52,119 nucleotides of DNA from JAZSMJ01 sp045535815 (lineage in GTDB: Bacteria > Bacillota > Clostridia > Oscillospirales > CAG-272): the NCBI GenBank assembly GCA_045535815.1, contig JAZSMJ010000072.1, positions 1 through 52,119 of the forward strand. The letters are read 5' to 3'. Each line of letters opens with the position of its first letter. Position 1 is the stretch's first letter. The notes beneath the pieces are model-generated. The model was given only the letters and a program-made list of their open reading frames with translations. It did not search any database and had not been told where the DNA came from. Below are positions 40,183 to 47,811 of this stretch, one piece after another. The translations under genes were made by a program, and so were the position numbers.

Positions 40183-43100
40183 ATGAGCTGTAACAAGATA
40201 AACCTTTCGGGCGATTGGAAGCTTGGTTGGTATCCCGAAACCGTAACGGGCAAGTGGGACGTCAGATTCAACTATTGGAAGATAGAAGACGGCCTTCTTC
40301 ACGGCTGGTGGGGTCAGTCTACCATTATAACCAACGTTACTACTGAAAACGATTTTACCTTTGAGTGTGATTTTGCCCTCAGAGATGAAAACGATAGTCT
40401 TACCTTTGCTATGGTATACAGCCTGCACAGACTTGGATATTACGGCCTCGATCTCAAGCTTGGCGAAAAGGCAAAGATATACTACCTGTACGGCGAGCGC
40501 TTTGATCATGACGTTGCTACCGATATAGACGTCGAGCTCGAAAAAGGCAAGATGCATCACTTTATGTATTCCTTAAAGAGAGATACCATTTGTGCATACA
40601 TAGACGGCAAGCTTCTTGCGCAGTTCGAGTGCGACTGCGTTTACGGCAGAAAGACTGCGTTTATGCCCAAGGTCGGATGCATTGTTTTTGACAATGTAAA
40701 GATAACCGACGATAAGACGGGCGAGGTAATATTCTTTGACGATTTCTCAAAGGATACTCTTATAAAGAAGACTGACGTTGCTCTCTCCGAATTTGACGCT
40801 ATAGATAATTGGATAGATGCTACCGTGCCCTGCTCGGTACAGAGTGCGCTTCTCAAGGCGGGGCTTATAGAAGACCCCTATTACGGCTACAACGGACCCG
40901 ATCAGATGTGGGTAGACCGTCAGAGATGGGTATTCAAGAAGAGGTTTACGCTGCCGGACAGCTGTAAGAAAAAGACACTCCGTCTTGAATTCGACGGCGT
41001 CGATTATCACGGCTGGTTCTGGCTCAACGGACAGAGCCTCGGCTATCACGAGGGTATGTTCGGCGGACCCGACGTAAATATTACAAAGCTTGTCAGATAC
41101 GGCGAGGAGAACGAGCTGGTGGTATGCATACTTCCTATGCCCGATCCTCAGCACGCAAACGTTTCTCCCTGGATACTCAACAGATGGCATTTCAATATGG
41201 ACATCGTTCCGGTAGGCATCTGGAGAGACGTAAATATCGTGGTAGAGGATAACATCACTCTGTTTGATGCTCAGGTCATAACCAAAAAAATAGAAAACGG
41301 TACCGCTTATCTTGACCTTTCGGTATCGGTCAGCAATATGGCACTCTTCCCGTTTGAAGTAAAGGGTAAGTTTATCCTTCGTTCTCCCAATCCTTGCGAT
41401 GAGGACGTTGTGGTAGAATTCCTCCCCGGCTTCTTCCAGGGAAGCATGAGGGTAGACTGCAAGGCAGAAATTCCTAATGCCCGCCTTTGGTGGCCGCACG
41501 GTATGGGTGAGCAGAACCTTTACGACGTTGACGTTATAGTTGATATATATGAATACACAAAGTCGCCTGAGCCCACCGGACACGATGAGCTCCACTTCAG
41601 AACGGGTATCAGAACGCTGAAGAAAGAAAAATCGCCCAACACGAATCCGCCGATATGGGCGTTTGGCGGTCCCGAGAGACCGGAGGGTCCGTATAACTGG
41701 GTATTGGTCGTAAACGACGTTCCGTTCTTCGGAAAGGGCTCTAACTGGATGCCCATAGACCAGATGCTCGACCTTAAGAGAGAAAGATACGAGATGCTGC
41801 TCCGCCGCGCAAGAGAGTGTAATATAAATATCCTTCGTCCGTGGGGTGCAGGTCTTATCGAGACAGACGATTTTTACGAGGTGTGCGATGAGCTCGGTAT
41901 CCTCGTATGGCAGGAGCTGCTGGTTGCAAACGGTTACTACGATCAGTCAAACTTCAGTGTATGGCAGGATACCATCAGAAGAAACGTTCTGAGAATACGC
42001 AACCATCCCTCACTTGCGGTATGGTGCGCAGGCAACGAGTTTGACCCCGACTGCGAGCTCAACCGTGACGTTATCGACGAGATAGGCAATATTTGCGAGG
42101 AGCTTGATCCGTCAAGAGATTACCACCGCTGCTGTCCTTACGGAGGCGACAGCCATTCATACGTTGTTAACTGGATGGGCGGCGCTTACTATACGAGATT
42201 TACAGAGGATACCTCTATTGCAGTAACGGAATTTTCAATGGCGTCTCCGCCTCATATGGAAACGCTCAAGAGGATAATACCCAAAGAAGAGCTGGAGACA
42301 TGGCCTCCCTGCATTCCCGATACCATTCCTGAAGAGCAGAAGAAGAACTGGGGCGAGGGTATCAAGCGCCGTGAAAGCGGATTCAGTATGCACGATGCAC
42401 ATCTTAATTCGGTAACGGGTATTATGATCCCGTATATGAGTGAATGCGGTCTTCCTCATAATTGGGATGACTTCGTTCGCTACATGCAGACAGGTCAGGG
42501 ACTTCTGACTCAGTACGGTGTCGATCTTTGGAGATCGAGATGGCCTTACTGCACGATGACAATGAGCTGGGTATTCAACGTTATCCATCCCGACACCTAC
42601 TGCTGGTCTTATATCGACTATTACGGACTTCCCAAGATATCCTATTTCTATAAGAAGAGATCTTACGAGCAGATACACGTTACCGCTATATTCGATGATC
42701 TGTTTACAAGGGCGGGTGATACCTTCAAGGCAAAACTTACTGCTATAAACGAAACGGTAGACGATTATACAGGCTCTAAGATAAACGTAAGATTGTACAA
42801 TCATAAGCTTGAGCTTCTGGCTGAACAGACGGTAAAGGCAGACGCTATGGCACGTACTACTGCGGCTGTAGGCGTATTTGAGTATGCTATACCCTCTGAT
42901 GCAAAGGATGAGGTAATGTTCCTCTGCGCAGATCTTATATCCGAGAGCGGTGAGCTTCTTTCACGTTCGCAGTACTGCCCGAGAGTTGGCACACCGAGCA
43001 AGACGATGCCGTTCTTATCGGAAGGTCCGTGGATAGTAGACGTTAAGAACGCCCCCACAACGCTGAGCGTTAAGGTCAGCGAGTGCGAGTGCGGCGGTAA

Positions 43101-43314
43101 ATACTGCTACGATATCGGCATTACCGACAGCGGTGCTATTCCTGCATATCAGGTAGGCATACACGCTCCCGAAAATGAAGAATTCGTTACCTATTCGGAT
43201 AACTTCTTCTGGATGGAGAGCGGCGAGACAAAGACTGTCAAGTTGACGTCTGAAAAGAAGCTTGATAAGATTACCGTCGATGCATGGAACGCAACGCAGA
43301 TAAGCGTGTTATGA
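40183..43314 (+). CDS. Glycoside hydrolase family 2 enzyme with N-terminal beta-sandwich module (copy 2)
   Basis: A 1043-residue paralogue of the preceding enzyme, alike from end to end but well diverged. It keeps the N-terminal sandwich (DWKLGWYPETVTGKW), the GH2 domains (WVDRQRWVFKKRF, FNMDIVPVGIWRDV) and the barrel, with the acid/base Glu619 in WCAGNEFDPD and the nucleophile Glu683 in VTEFSMASP. Both catalytic residues are present, so both copies should be active. No signal peptide: substrates are probably oligosaccharides imported beforehand. A strong AAGGAGAAC site lies before the start. Differences in the loops after the catalytic residues suggest different substrate preference. Confidence 0.88.
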   Translation: MSCNKINLSGDWKLGWYPETVTGKWDVRFNYWKIEDGLLHGWWGQSTIITNVTTENDFTFECDFALRDENDSLTFAMVYSLHRLGYYGLDLKLGEKAKIYYLYGERFDHDVATDIDVELEKGKMHHFMYSLKRDTICAYIDGKLLAQFECDCVYGRKTAFMPKVGCIVFDNVKITDDKTGEVIFFDDFSKDTLIKKTDVALSEFDAIDNWIDATVPCSVQSALLKAGLIEDPYYGYNGPDQMWVDRQRWVFKKRFTLPDSCKKKTLRLEFDGVDYHGWFWLNGQSLGYHEGMFGGPDVNITKLVRYGEENELVVCILPMPDPQHANVSPWILNRWHFNMDIVPVGIWRDVNIVVEDNITLFDAQVITKKIENGTAYLDLSVSVSNMALFPFEVKGKFILRSPNPCDEDVVVEFLPGFFQGSMRVDCKAEIPNARLWWPHGMGEQNLYDVDVIVDIYEYTKSPEPTGHDELHFRTGIRTLKKEKSPNTNPPIWAFGGPERPEGPYNWVLVVNDVPFFGKGSNWMPIDQMLDLKRERYEMLLRRARECNINILRPWGAGLIETDDFYEVCDELGILVWQELLVANGYYDQSNFSVWQDTIRRNVLRIRNHPSLAVWCAGNEFDPDCELNRDVIDEIGNICEELDPSRDYHRCCPYGGDSHSYVVNWMGGAYYTRFTEDTSIAVTEFSMASPPHMETLKRIIPKEELETWPPCIPDTIPEEQKKNWGEGIKRRESGFSMHDAHLNSVTGIMIPYMSECGLPHNWDDFVRYMQTGQGLLTQYGVDLWRSRWPYCTMTMSWVFNVIHPDTYCWSYIDYYGLPKISYFYKKRSYEQIHVTAIFDDLFTRAGDTFKAKLTAINETVDDYTGSKINVRLYNHKLELLAEQTVKADAMARTTAAVGVFEYAIPSDAKDEVMFLCADLISESGELLSRSQYCPRVGTPSKTMPFLSEGPWIVDVKNAPTTLSVKVSECECGGKYCYDIGITDSGAIPAYQVGIHAPENEEFVTYSDNFFWMESGETKTVKLTSEKKLDKITVDAWNATQISVL

Positions 43315-43317
43315 TAG

Positions 43318-43352
43318 AAACGATCCGCTCACTATGTGGGCGGATCGTTTTT
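43318..43352 (+). terminator. Terminator of the GH2 genes
   Basis: An 11-bp perfect stem (43318-43328 with 43340-43350) followed by T residues. The stop codon of the convergent AbrB-type gene lies in its loop. Confidence 0.85.
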
Positions 43353-43517
43353 GTTAATTCTTACAACCATGTATTTAGGGTTCCTTATAAGGAGTCCCTT
43401 TTCTGTCAGTATAAGTTCAATCTCTTCATCAAAGTGAAGAAGCTCGCGTATTTCTTTCGGTATGACTATTCTTCCGAGGTTATCAACGCCTTTTCTTATG
43501 CCTATCTTCTGTTCCAT
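43332..43517 (-). CDS. AbrB/SpoVT-type DNA-binding protein
   Basis: A 61-residue protein with the swapped-hairpin AbrB fold: KGVDNLGRIVIPKEIRELL is the signature, followed by DEEIELILTEKGLLIRNP. Such proteins are transition-state regulators or antitoxin-like DNA binders; no toxin gene is beside it. ATG 43517 is chosen over 43535 because GAGG lies eight bases upstream. Its last codons and stop fall inside the terminator hairpin of the convergent GH2 operon, so the two transcripts overlap. Confidence 0.9.
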   Translation of the reverse strand: MEQKIGIRKGVDNLGRIVIPKEIRELLHFDEEIELILTEKGLLIRNPKYMVVRINKNDPPT

Positions 43518-43583
43518 ATATATCCTCTTCTGCATTTAGTATGTGCAACAAGTCTGATTAGAAATCTCACAACTTATATTTCT

Positions 43584-43613
43584 ATTATAACTTGTATATA
43601 ATATAAATGTCAA
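43584..43613 (-). promoter_or_regulatory. Promoter of the AbrB-type gene
   Basis: On the minus strand perfect TTGACA (plus 43608-43613) and TATAAT (plus 43584-43589) with an 18-base spacer, just upstream of the divergent helix-turn-helix gene. Confidence 0.8.
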
Positions 43614-43635
43614 TACAAAAATGTGGGTAGATGCT

Positions 43636-43869
43636 ATGAATGAATACGGAACTATAAAAATAAAACTCGATGAGCTTATAAAAAAGGCGGGCATCAGCAA
43701 GAATAAGCTTAGCCATAAGGCTGAGATGCAACGCACGCAGATAAATAATTACTGCAATAACAAGATCACAAGGCTTGACACCGACGTGCTTGCCAGACTT
43801 TGCTCGGTTTTGAACTGCAAGATAGAAGATATACTTGAGTTCGTTCCGTTTGATGAAGAAGATAAATAA
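43636..43869 (+). CDS. XRE-family helix-turn-helix regulator
   Basis: A small Cro/C1-type DNA-binding protein (77 residues from ATG 43636, 82 if ATG 43621 is used; neither has a strong ribosome binding site). The helix-turn-helix is in KLDELIKKAGISKNKLSHKA and the following QINNYCNNKITRLD, with the family ending LCSVLNCKIEDILEFVP. Target unknown. It is divergent from the AbrB-type gene, and the short AT-rich gap between them carries the AbrB promoter, so mutual control is possible. Confidence 0.87.
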   Translation: MNEYGTIKIKLDELIKKAGISKNKLSHKAEMQRTQINNYCNNKITRLDTDVLARLCSVLNCKIEDILEFVPFDEEDK

Positions 43870-43908
43870 AACTCAGGTACAAGGCAATGCCTTGTACCTG
43901 AGTTTTTT
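43868..43908 (+). terminator. Terminator of the XRE gene
   Basis: An 18-bp perfect stem (43868-43885 with 43889-43906, loop AAT) ending in a T run. Confidence 0.92.
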
Positions 43909-44060
43909 ATGCTCTCTCCATCGCCCAAGGCGACACATCTCCCGGAGTGAGAGAGCAAACGGCGGCAGCAAGCCACCGCCCTACGGATACGGTGCGTCCC
44001 TACAAGTGCTGTGCGGACATAGCAAAAACCTCACTTGGCAGGGAGGCTTTTTTGCAAATA
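43909..44060. repeat. GC-rich dispersed repeat
   Basis: Non-coding GC-rich DNA. It includes a 25-base segment at 43960-43984 that is the exact reverse complement of 90-114, CCCTAC-type linkers, a GAGAGAGC/GCTCTCTC pair around 43911-43956 and a segment near 44009-44024 like one near 265-277. Same repeat family as at the left edge of the window. Confidence 0.65.
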
Positions 44061-44088
44061 CGCACTTGATCGCCATAGTGTTATCAGG

Positions 44089-44415
44089 CTAACAAATTAT
44101 GACCTCATATGGTTTTCCGATTTTTTTAGCATAGTTTATAACCGATAGCGTTCCTTTGGAGCTTCCGTCCCAAAAAACAATAATCTTATCTGCATACTCA
44201 ACTATTTCCTTGTTTCTTATTATAGGCGCTGCACGTTTGTAAATAGAATATTTCGGCAAAAACTCGGTAAGCTTTAACCCATTTTTCCTTGCATATTCTG
44301 CGGCACAGCTATCTACACCAACAGCACCGCCTGATACGATCTCATCTTCACCTGTGACAAATTCTGATATGTTGTCTATTGTAATATTTCTTGACCCCAC
44401 AATTGCAATTTTCAT
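44089..44415 (-). CDS. SLOG-type (DprA/YspA-like) nucleotide-binding protein
   Basis: A 108-residue protein with a compact Rossmann-like SLOG fold: the first strand MKIAIVGSRNI, then IVSGGAVGVDSCAAEYA, the Gly-rich ligand-binding loop of the DprA/LOG/YpsA-related superfamily, then YADKIIVFWDGSSKGT near the end. Such domains bind nucleotides or nucleotide-derived signals and are frequent in conflict and stress systems. Start ATG 44415, with GGAGG upstream. Divergent from a ribbon-helix-helix gene, with a 27-base palindrome between them. The ligand is unknown. Confidence 0.85.
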   Translation of the reverse strand: MKIAIVGSRNITIDNISEFVTGEDEIVSGGAVGVDSCAAEYARKNGLKLTEFLPKYSIYKRAAPIIRNKEIVEYADKIIVFWDGSSKGTLSVINYAKKIGKPYEVIIC

Positions 44416-44434
44416 AATAACCTCCAAGAATAAT

Positions 44435-44461
44435 TTAGTATACTTAAATTAAGTATACTAA
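44435..44461. promoter_or_regulatory. 27-bp perfect palindrome between the SLOG and RHH genes
   Basis: Arms TTAGTATACTTAA (44435-44447) and TTAAGTATACTAA (44449-44461) around one central base. A degenerate half-site (TATACTTATATTAAG) lies at 44491-44505. A TATAAT box for the SLOG gene (plus 44466-44471, minus strand) is just upstream of the palindrome, so a bound protein would block transcription. The ribbon-helix-helix protein encoded next is the natural candidate binder. Confidence 0.75.
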
Positions 44462-44523
44462 CAACATTATACCACAAAATAATCTTAAAATATACTTATA
44501 TTAAGTTGTTTTGGAGATTTTTT

Positions 44524-44715
44524 ATGAGAAATAAGAATAACAAGCATATTGGAATAGAGATTGATCCGGAGCTTCATTACAAGCTGCACTATATTTCGAA
44601 ATATTACGGACGTTCTGCAAACGGTGAGATCCTTTATCTGATACGTCAGGAGATCAAGGCATTCGAGAAGGCAGAGGGCGAAATAGAGGTCATAAAGGAT
44701 AAAAAGGGTGATTGA
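44524..44715 (+). CDS. Ribbon-helix-helix (Arc-like) DNA-binding protein
   Basis: A 63-residue protein of the Arc/MetJ type: the ribbon strand HIGIEIDPELHYKLHYIS and two helices ending GRSANGEILYLIRQEIKAFE. It binds DNA as a dimer of dimers to palindromic sites. ATG 44524 follows GGAG at 44513-44516. The adjacent 27-base palindrome and half-site fit autoregulation and control of the divergent SLOG gene. No classical toxin is adjacent, although the pair resembles a toxin-antitoxin layout. A terminator follows. Confidence 0.87.
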   Translation: MRNKNNKHIGIEIDPELHYKLHYISKYYGRSANGEILYLIRQEIKAFEKAEGEIEVIKDKKGD

Positions 44716-44740
44716 ATCCGATTATAGAATAACTGAAAAA

Positions 44741-44775
44741 GGGCATCTGCAATTATCATGCAGATGCCCTATTTT
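44741..44775. terminator. Bidirectional terminator
   Basis: An 11-bp perfect stem (44741-44751 with 44759-44769) between the convergent RHH and decarboxylase genes, with A-rich and T-rich flanks. Confidence 0.85.
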
Positions 44776-46111
44776 ACTTTATAACGTTTACTTTTTCTAT
44801 TCCGTAATATTCGAATGCACGGGCGGCGCCGGGGGTTATCCGCTCACCGCATATCACTATCGGGACTGCCGGTGGGCAGGATACCGATGGGGTGGCAAGT
44901 ATTCTTCCGATGCTTTGCGATACCGCTACGGCTTCGCTCTCTGCCATCAGCGCTTCCTTTGCCGAAATTACTTTCTCGCATCTGCAAATGGGCGGCGGCT
45001 GTGTGTTTATCACATCCTGCCTTTTTATGCCGAGAAGGGCGTTTTTAAGCCTTTCGAGGCAACTGTCATCAAGCTCGGGCGTCAGCATCATAACGAGATA
45101 GTCGGGATCGTAAAACTCGCAGGCTATGCCGTTATTTGCGAGCTCCCTTGCAAGCTCGATTCCGCTATATCCGTATGCTTTGGCTTCAAGCGTGAGTTTT
45201 ATGCACTCGTCACCGATAAATCTGTAGCCGACTGCCTCAAGGCTATCCTTCAGGCTCTTTACCTTTTGCGCAAAGGCAGAAAGGCTTTCCCTATATCCGT
45301 TTGCCATATAGGCGTTTGCCGCATCAAGCGACTGCAGTATCAGATACGACGGACTCGTTGAGCCGAATACCGCCAGAGCCTCCTTTGCCCTTTTTGCAAG
45401 CATAGACGGTGCGCTATCCGATATATGCAGATATGCGCCACCCGTTAAAACGGGTAGCGTTTTATGTGCGGAAGCACAGCAAAGGTCTGCACCGAGATTT
45501 ATTGGATGCAGAGAGCTTTCAAGAAATTTCAGATATGCTCCGTGCGCACAGTCTGCCAAAAGAAGCACACCGTGCTTTTTGCACACCCTTGAGATACTGC
45601 CGATATCGGCAATATTTCCGAGATAATCGGGGCTTGTAAGATAGTAGGCTATCGGCTTTTCCGAAGCGTTTGTGAGTGCACGGTCAAGCTCTGTGGCAGT
45701 CACCGTGCAACAGATATAACCTGAATCGCTTTCGGGATATAGCCATTCTGTTTCAATATCCGATAGGGCACATGCGTAAAGGAAGGTCTTGTGAACGTTA
45801 CGCTGTGCGAGAATAAGCGGTTTTTTACCGCGCTCCCGTGCATACTGACTTAAAAGCCACAGCATCGCACGGATGCAATGCGAGCTACCCTCGGTCGAAT
45901 AAAGGGTCTTGCATCCGAAAAGGGCACTTGCGTTATCCTCGCTCTTTTTTATTATACCGTCAGCCTCGTAGAGTGCGTCTGCACCGTCTATTTCGGTGAT
46001 ATCGTACTCCTCAAAGCCGAGCGCACCTTTTCCCTTATGCCCCGGCATATGAAGTCTGAGCGGATCCGATCCTATATATTTTTTTACAAAATCGCAGATA
46101 GGGGTGTCCAT
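44774..46111 (-). CDS. Orn/Lys/Arg decarboxylase family PLP enzyme
   Basis: A 445-residue fold-type I PLP enzyme of the ornithine/lysine/arginine decarboxylase family. Typical pieces are the opening RLHMPGHKGKGAL, DITEIDGADALYE, TEGSSHCIRAML, the cofactor Asp in LADCAHGAYL, and the Schiff-base Lys in SAHKTLPVLTGGAYLH. The C-terminal domain is short, as in single-domain Firmicutes members that act in polyamine synthesis. Start ATG 46111, one base after the stop of the upstream radical-SAM gene, giving tight coupling. A link to the SCIFF pathway is by position only. Confidence 0.88.
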   Translation of the reverse strand: MDTPICDFVKKYIGSDPLRLHMPGHKGKGALGFEEYDITEIDGADALYEADGIIKKSEDNASALFGCKTLYSTEGSSHCIRAMLWLLSQYARERGKKPLILAQRNVHKTFLYACALSDIETEWLYPESDSGYICCTVTATELDRALTNASEKPIAYYLTSPDYLGNIADIGSISRVCKKHGVLLLADCAHGAYLKFLESSLHPINLGADLCCASAHKTLPVLTGGAYLHISDSAPSMLAKRAKEALAVFGSTSPSYLILQSLDAANAYMANGYRESLSAFAQKVKSLKDSLEAVGYRFIGDECIKLTLEAKAYGYSGIELARELANNGIACEFYDPDYLVMMLTPELDDSCLERLKNALLGIKRQDVINTQPPPICRCEKVISAKEALMAESEAVAVSQSIGRILATPSVSCPPAVPIVICGERITPGAARAFEYYGIEKVNVIK

Positions 46112-46112
46112 A

Positions 46113-47492
46113 TCATTCACCCAGCGCACGTGCAACGGCTACCATTATAGCGCACTCCATACGCTTTCTGAAGAGGGTACAGCCGTATTCGTAAACGCCC
46201 GTGACCGAGCCGGTCGAATGATATGCGTTTGCCGCACATCCGCCCGAGCAGTAAAGTCTTGCCCAGCAGTCACGGCATTCGGGGTGGGCGTAGACGTTGC
46301 AGGCTGCAAACTCGCTTTGTATCTCGGTATTGGTAACTCCGTTCCATATGTCGCCCAGCTTGAATTTTTCCTCGCCGACGAATTGATGGCAGGGATAGAG
46401 GTCGCCCCAGGGAGTGACCGCCATATACTCGGTACCCGAGCCGCATCCCGATATACGCTTGTATATGCAGGGACCGCCTGTCAGGTCTATCATATAGTGG
46501 TAGAAGGTGAAGGGCTTGCCCTCACGGTCTTTTTTAAGCATAAGCTCAGCCAGCTTTTCATACTGATCGAGAACTATGGGCAGATCTTCCTGTGTCAGCT
46601 CCGAGGGATCGCCCGCTGCGCAGACCACCGGTTCCATGCTCAGCTCTGTAAAGCCGAGGTCGAGCATTGTCTGTATATCCTTGAGAAAGTCGGGGTTTGC
46701 GTGGGTAAAGGTGCCGCGCATATAATAGTTTTTGCCCTCTCTTGCCTCTACCAGCTTCTGGAATTTGGGAACTATCTTATCCCAGCTTCCGTTACCTGCA
46801 TAGTCAACTCTGAAGCGGTCGTGTATCTCTTTTCTTCCGTCGAGGCTGAGGACTACGTTGCTCATCTCACGGTTTGCAAAGTCGATAACGTCGTCGTCTA
46901 TAAGAACGCCGTTTGTCGTAAGAGTAAAGCGGAAGTTTTTGCCGTACTTACCTTCAACGCTTCTTGCGTATTCGACAAGCTGCTTTACAACGTCAAAATT
47001 CATTAAGGGCTCGCCGCCGAAGAAGTCGACCTCAAGGTTGGTTCTGCTTCCCGAATTTGCGATAAGGAAGTCGAGGGCTTGTTTTCCTACCTCGAAGCTC
47101 ATCATTGCACGCTCGCCGTGGTATTTACCCTGACTTGCAAAGCAGTACGAGCAGTTGAGGTTACAGCTGTGCGAGATATGCAGGCAGAGTGCCTTTACCA
47201 CGCCCGAGGTCTTTTCCTTCAGATGCGTTGCCATGCTCTCGAAGGTATCAGGCGCAAAAAGCTTACCCGCCGCCTTCAGCTCCTCTACCTGAGCATAGCA
47301 CTCCTCTATATCCTGCGAGCTAATATCGCTGCGGTCTTTATATTTTTCCTTTACTTCGGATATAACGGCATCCTTTCCGTTTTCCTCAAACATTCCGATA
47401 ATATCGTATGCGACCTCGTCAACTGCGTGAACAGAGCCCGAGCAGACGTCAAGCACGATATTGTATCCGCCAAGCTTATACTGATGTATCAT
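46113..47492 (-). CDS. scfB: Thioether cross-link-forming SCIFF peptide maturase (radical SAM/SPASM)
   Basis: A 459-residue radical-SAM enzyme that installs thioether bridges in the SCIFF peptide. The N-terminal about 95 residues form a precursor-recognition (RRE-like) domain. The radical-SAM Cys motif is Cys110, Cys114, Cys117 (CNLNCSYCF), followed by FFGGEPLMNFD. The SPASM part has Cys in GCGSGTEYMAV, DLYPCHQF, ECRDCWARLYCSGGC and the late EYGCTLF, as expected for auxiliary iron-sulfur clusters. AAGGAG precedes the start. The peptide gene lies directly upstream, separated by a terminator-like hairpin that should lower maturase synthesis relative to the peptide. Confidence 0.95.
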   Translation of the reverse strand: MIHQYKLGGYNIVLDVCSGSVHAVDEVAYDIIGMFEENGKDAVISEVKEKYKDRSDISSQDIEECYAQVEELKAAGKLFAPDTFESMATHLKEKTSGVVKALCLHISHSCNLNCSYCFASQGKYHGERAMMSFEVGKQALDFLIANSGSRTNLEVDFFGGEPLMNFDVVKQLVEYARSVEGKYGKNFRFTLTTNGVLIDDDVIDFANREMSNVVLSLDGRKEIHDRFRVDYAGNGSWDKIVPKFQKLVEAREGKNYYMRGTFTHANPDFLKDIQTMLDLGFTELSMEPVVCAAGDPSELTQEDLPIVLDQYEKLAELMLKKDREGKPFTFYHYMIDLTGGPCIYKRISGCGSGTEYMAVTPWGDLYPCHQFVGEEKFKLGDIWNGVTNTEIQSEFAACNVYAHPECRDCWARLYCSGGCAANAYHSTGSVTGVYEYGCTLFRKRMECAIMVAVARALGE

Positions 47493-47518
47493 ATAAGGTA
47501 TCTCCTTTTATCTGTATG

Positions 47519-47542
47519 AAAAAAGCCGCCATAAAAGGCGGC
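47519..47542 (-). terminator. Attenuating terminator between scfA and scfB
   Basis: On the minus strand GCCGCC (plus 47537-47542) and GGCGGC (plus 47525-47530) form a stem with a six-base loop, followed by six T residues. It ends 27 bases before the scfB start, so scfB is probably expressed by readthrough. Confidence 0.82.
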
Positions 47543-47558
47543 ATTTCGGATCTTGCAA

Positions 47559-47711
47559 TTACTTGCTTTCCTTTTTGCTTTCGCACTGCTGATTAGCAAT
47601 ACCGCAACTGGTCTTGCATGCAGACTGGCAGGATGTCTGGCATTCGCCGCAACCGCCGTTCTTTGCGCTCTCGCAAAGGTTACGAGTTTCAATAGTTTTG
47701 ATATGTTCCAT
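47559..47711 (-). CDS. scfA: SCIFF (six-cysteine) ribosomal peptide precursor
   Basis: A 50-residue peptide. It opens MEHIKTIETRNL and continues with the family core CGECQTSCQSACKTSC, then ANQQC. The six core Cys are 21, 24, 28, 32, 36 and 43; an extra Cys at position 13 lies in the leader region, which usually lacks one. SCIFF peptides are near-universal in Clostridia and are cross-linked by the adjacent maturase; their final role is unknown. GGAGGT lies seven bases before the start. A likely promoter (TTGACT at plus 47771-47776) lies about 65 bases upstream. Confidence 0.96.
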   Translation of the reverse strand: MEHIKTIETRNLCESAKNGGCGECQTSCQSACKTSCGIANQQCESKKESK

Positions 47712-47811
47712 GATATGACCTCCGTAAAAACTACTTAATTCTAATATATATTATCATATTTTGATCTCAAAGTCAACACAAGAGTGAAGATTGTTTGATT
47801 TTTTTATAAAT

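Noticed and set aside
43332..43869. AbrB/XRE pair as a toxin-antitoxin module
   Set aside because: Both proteins look like DNA binders and neither resembles a toxin.
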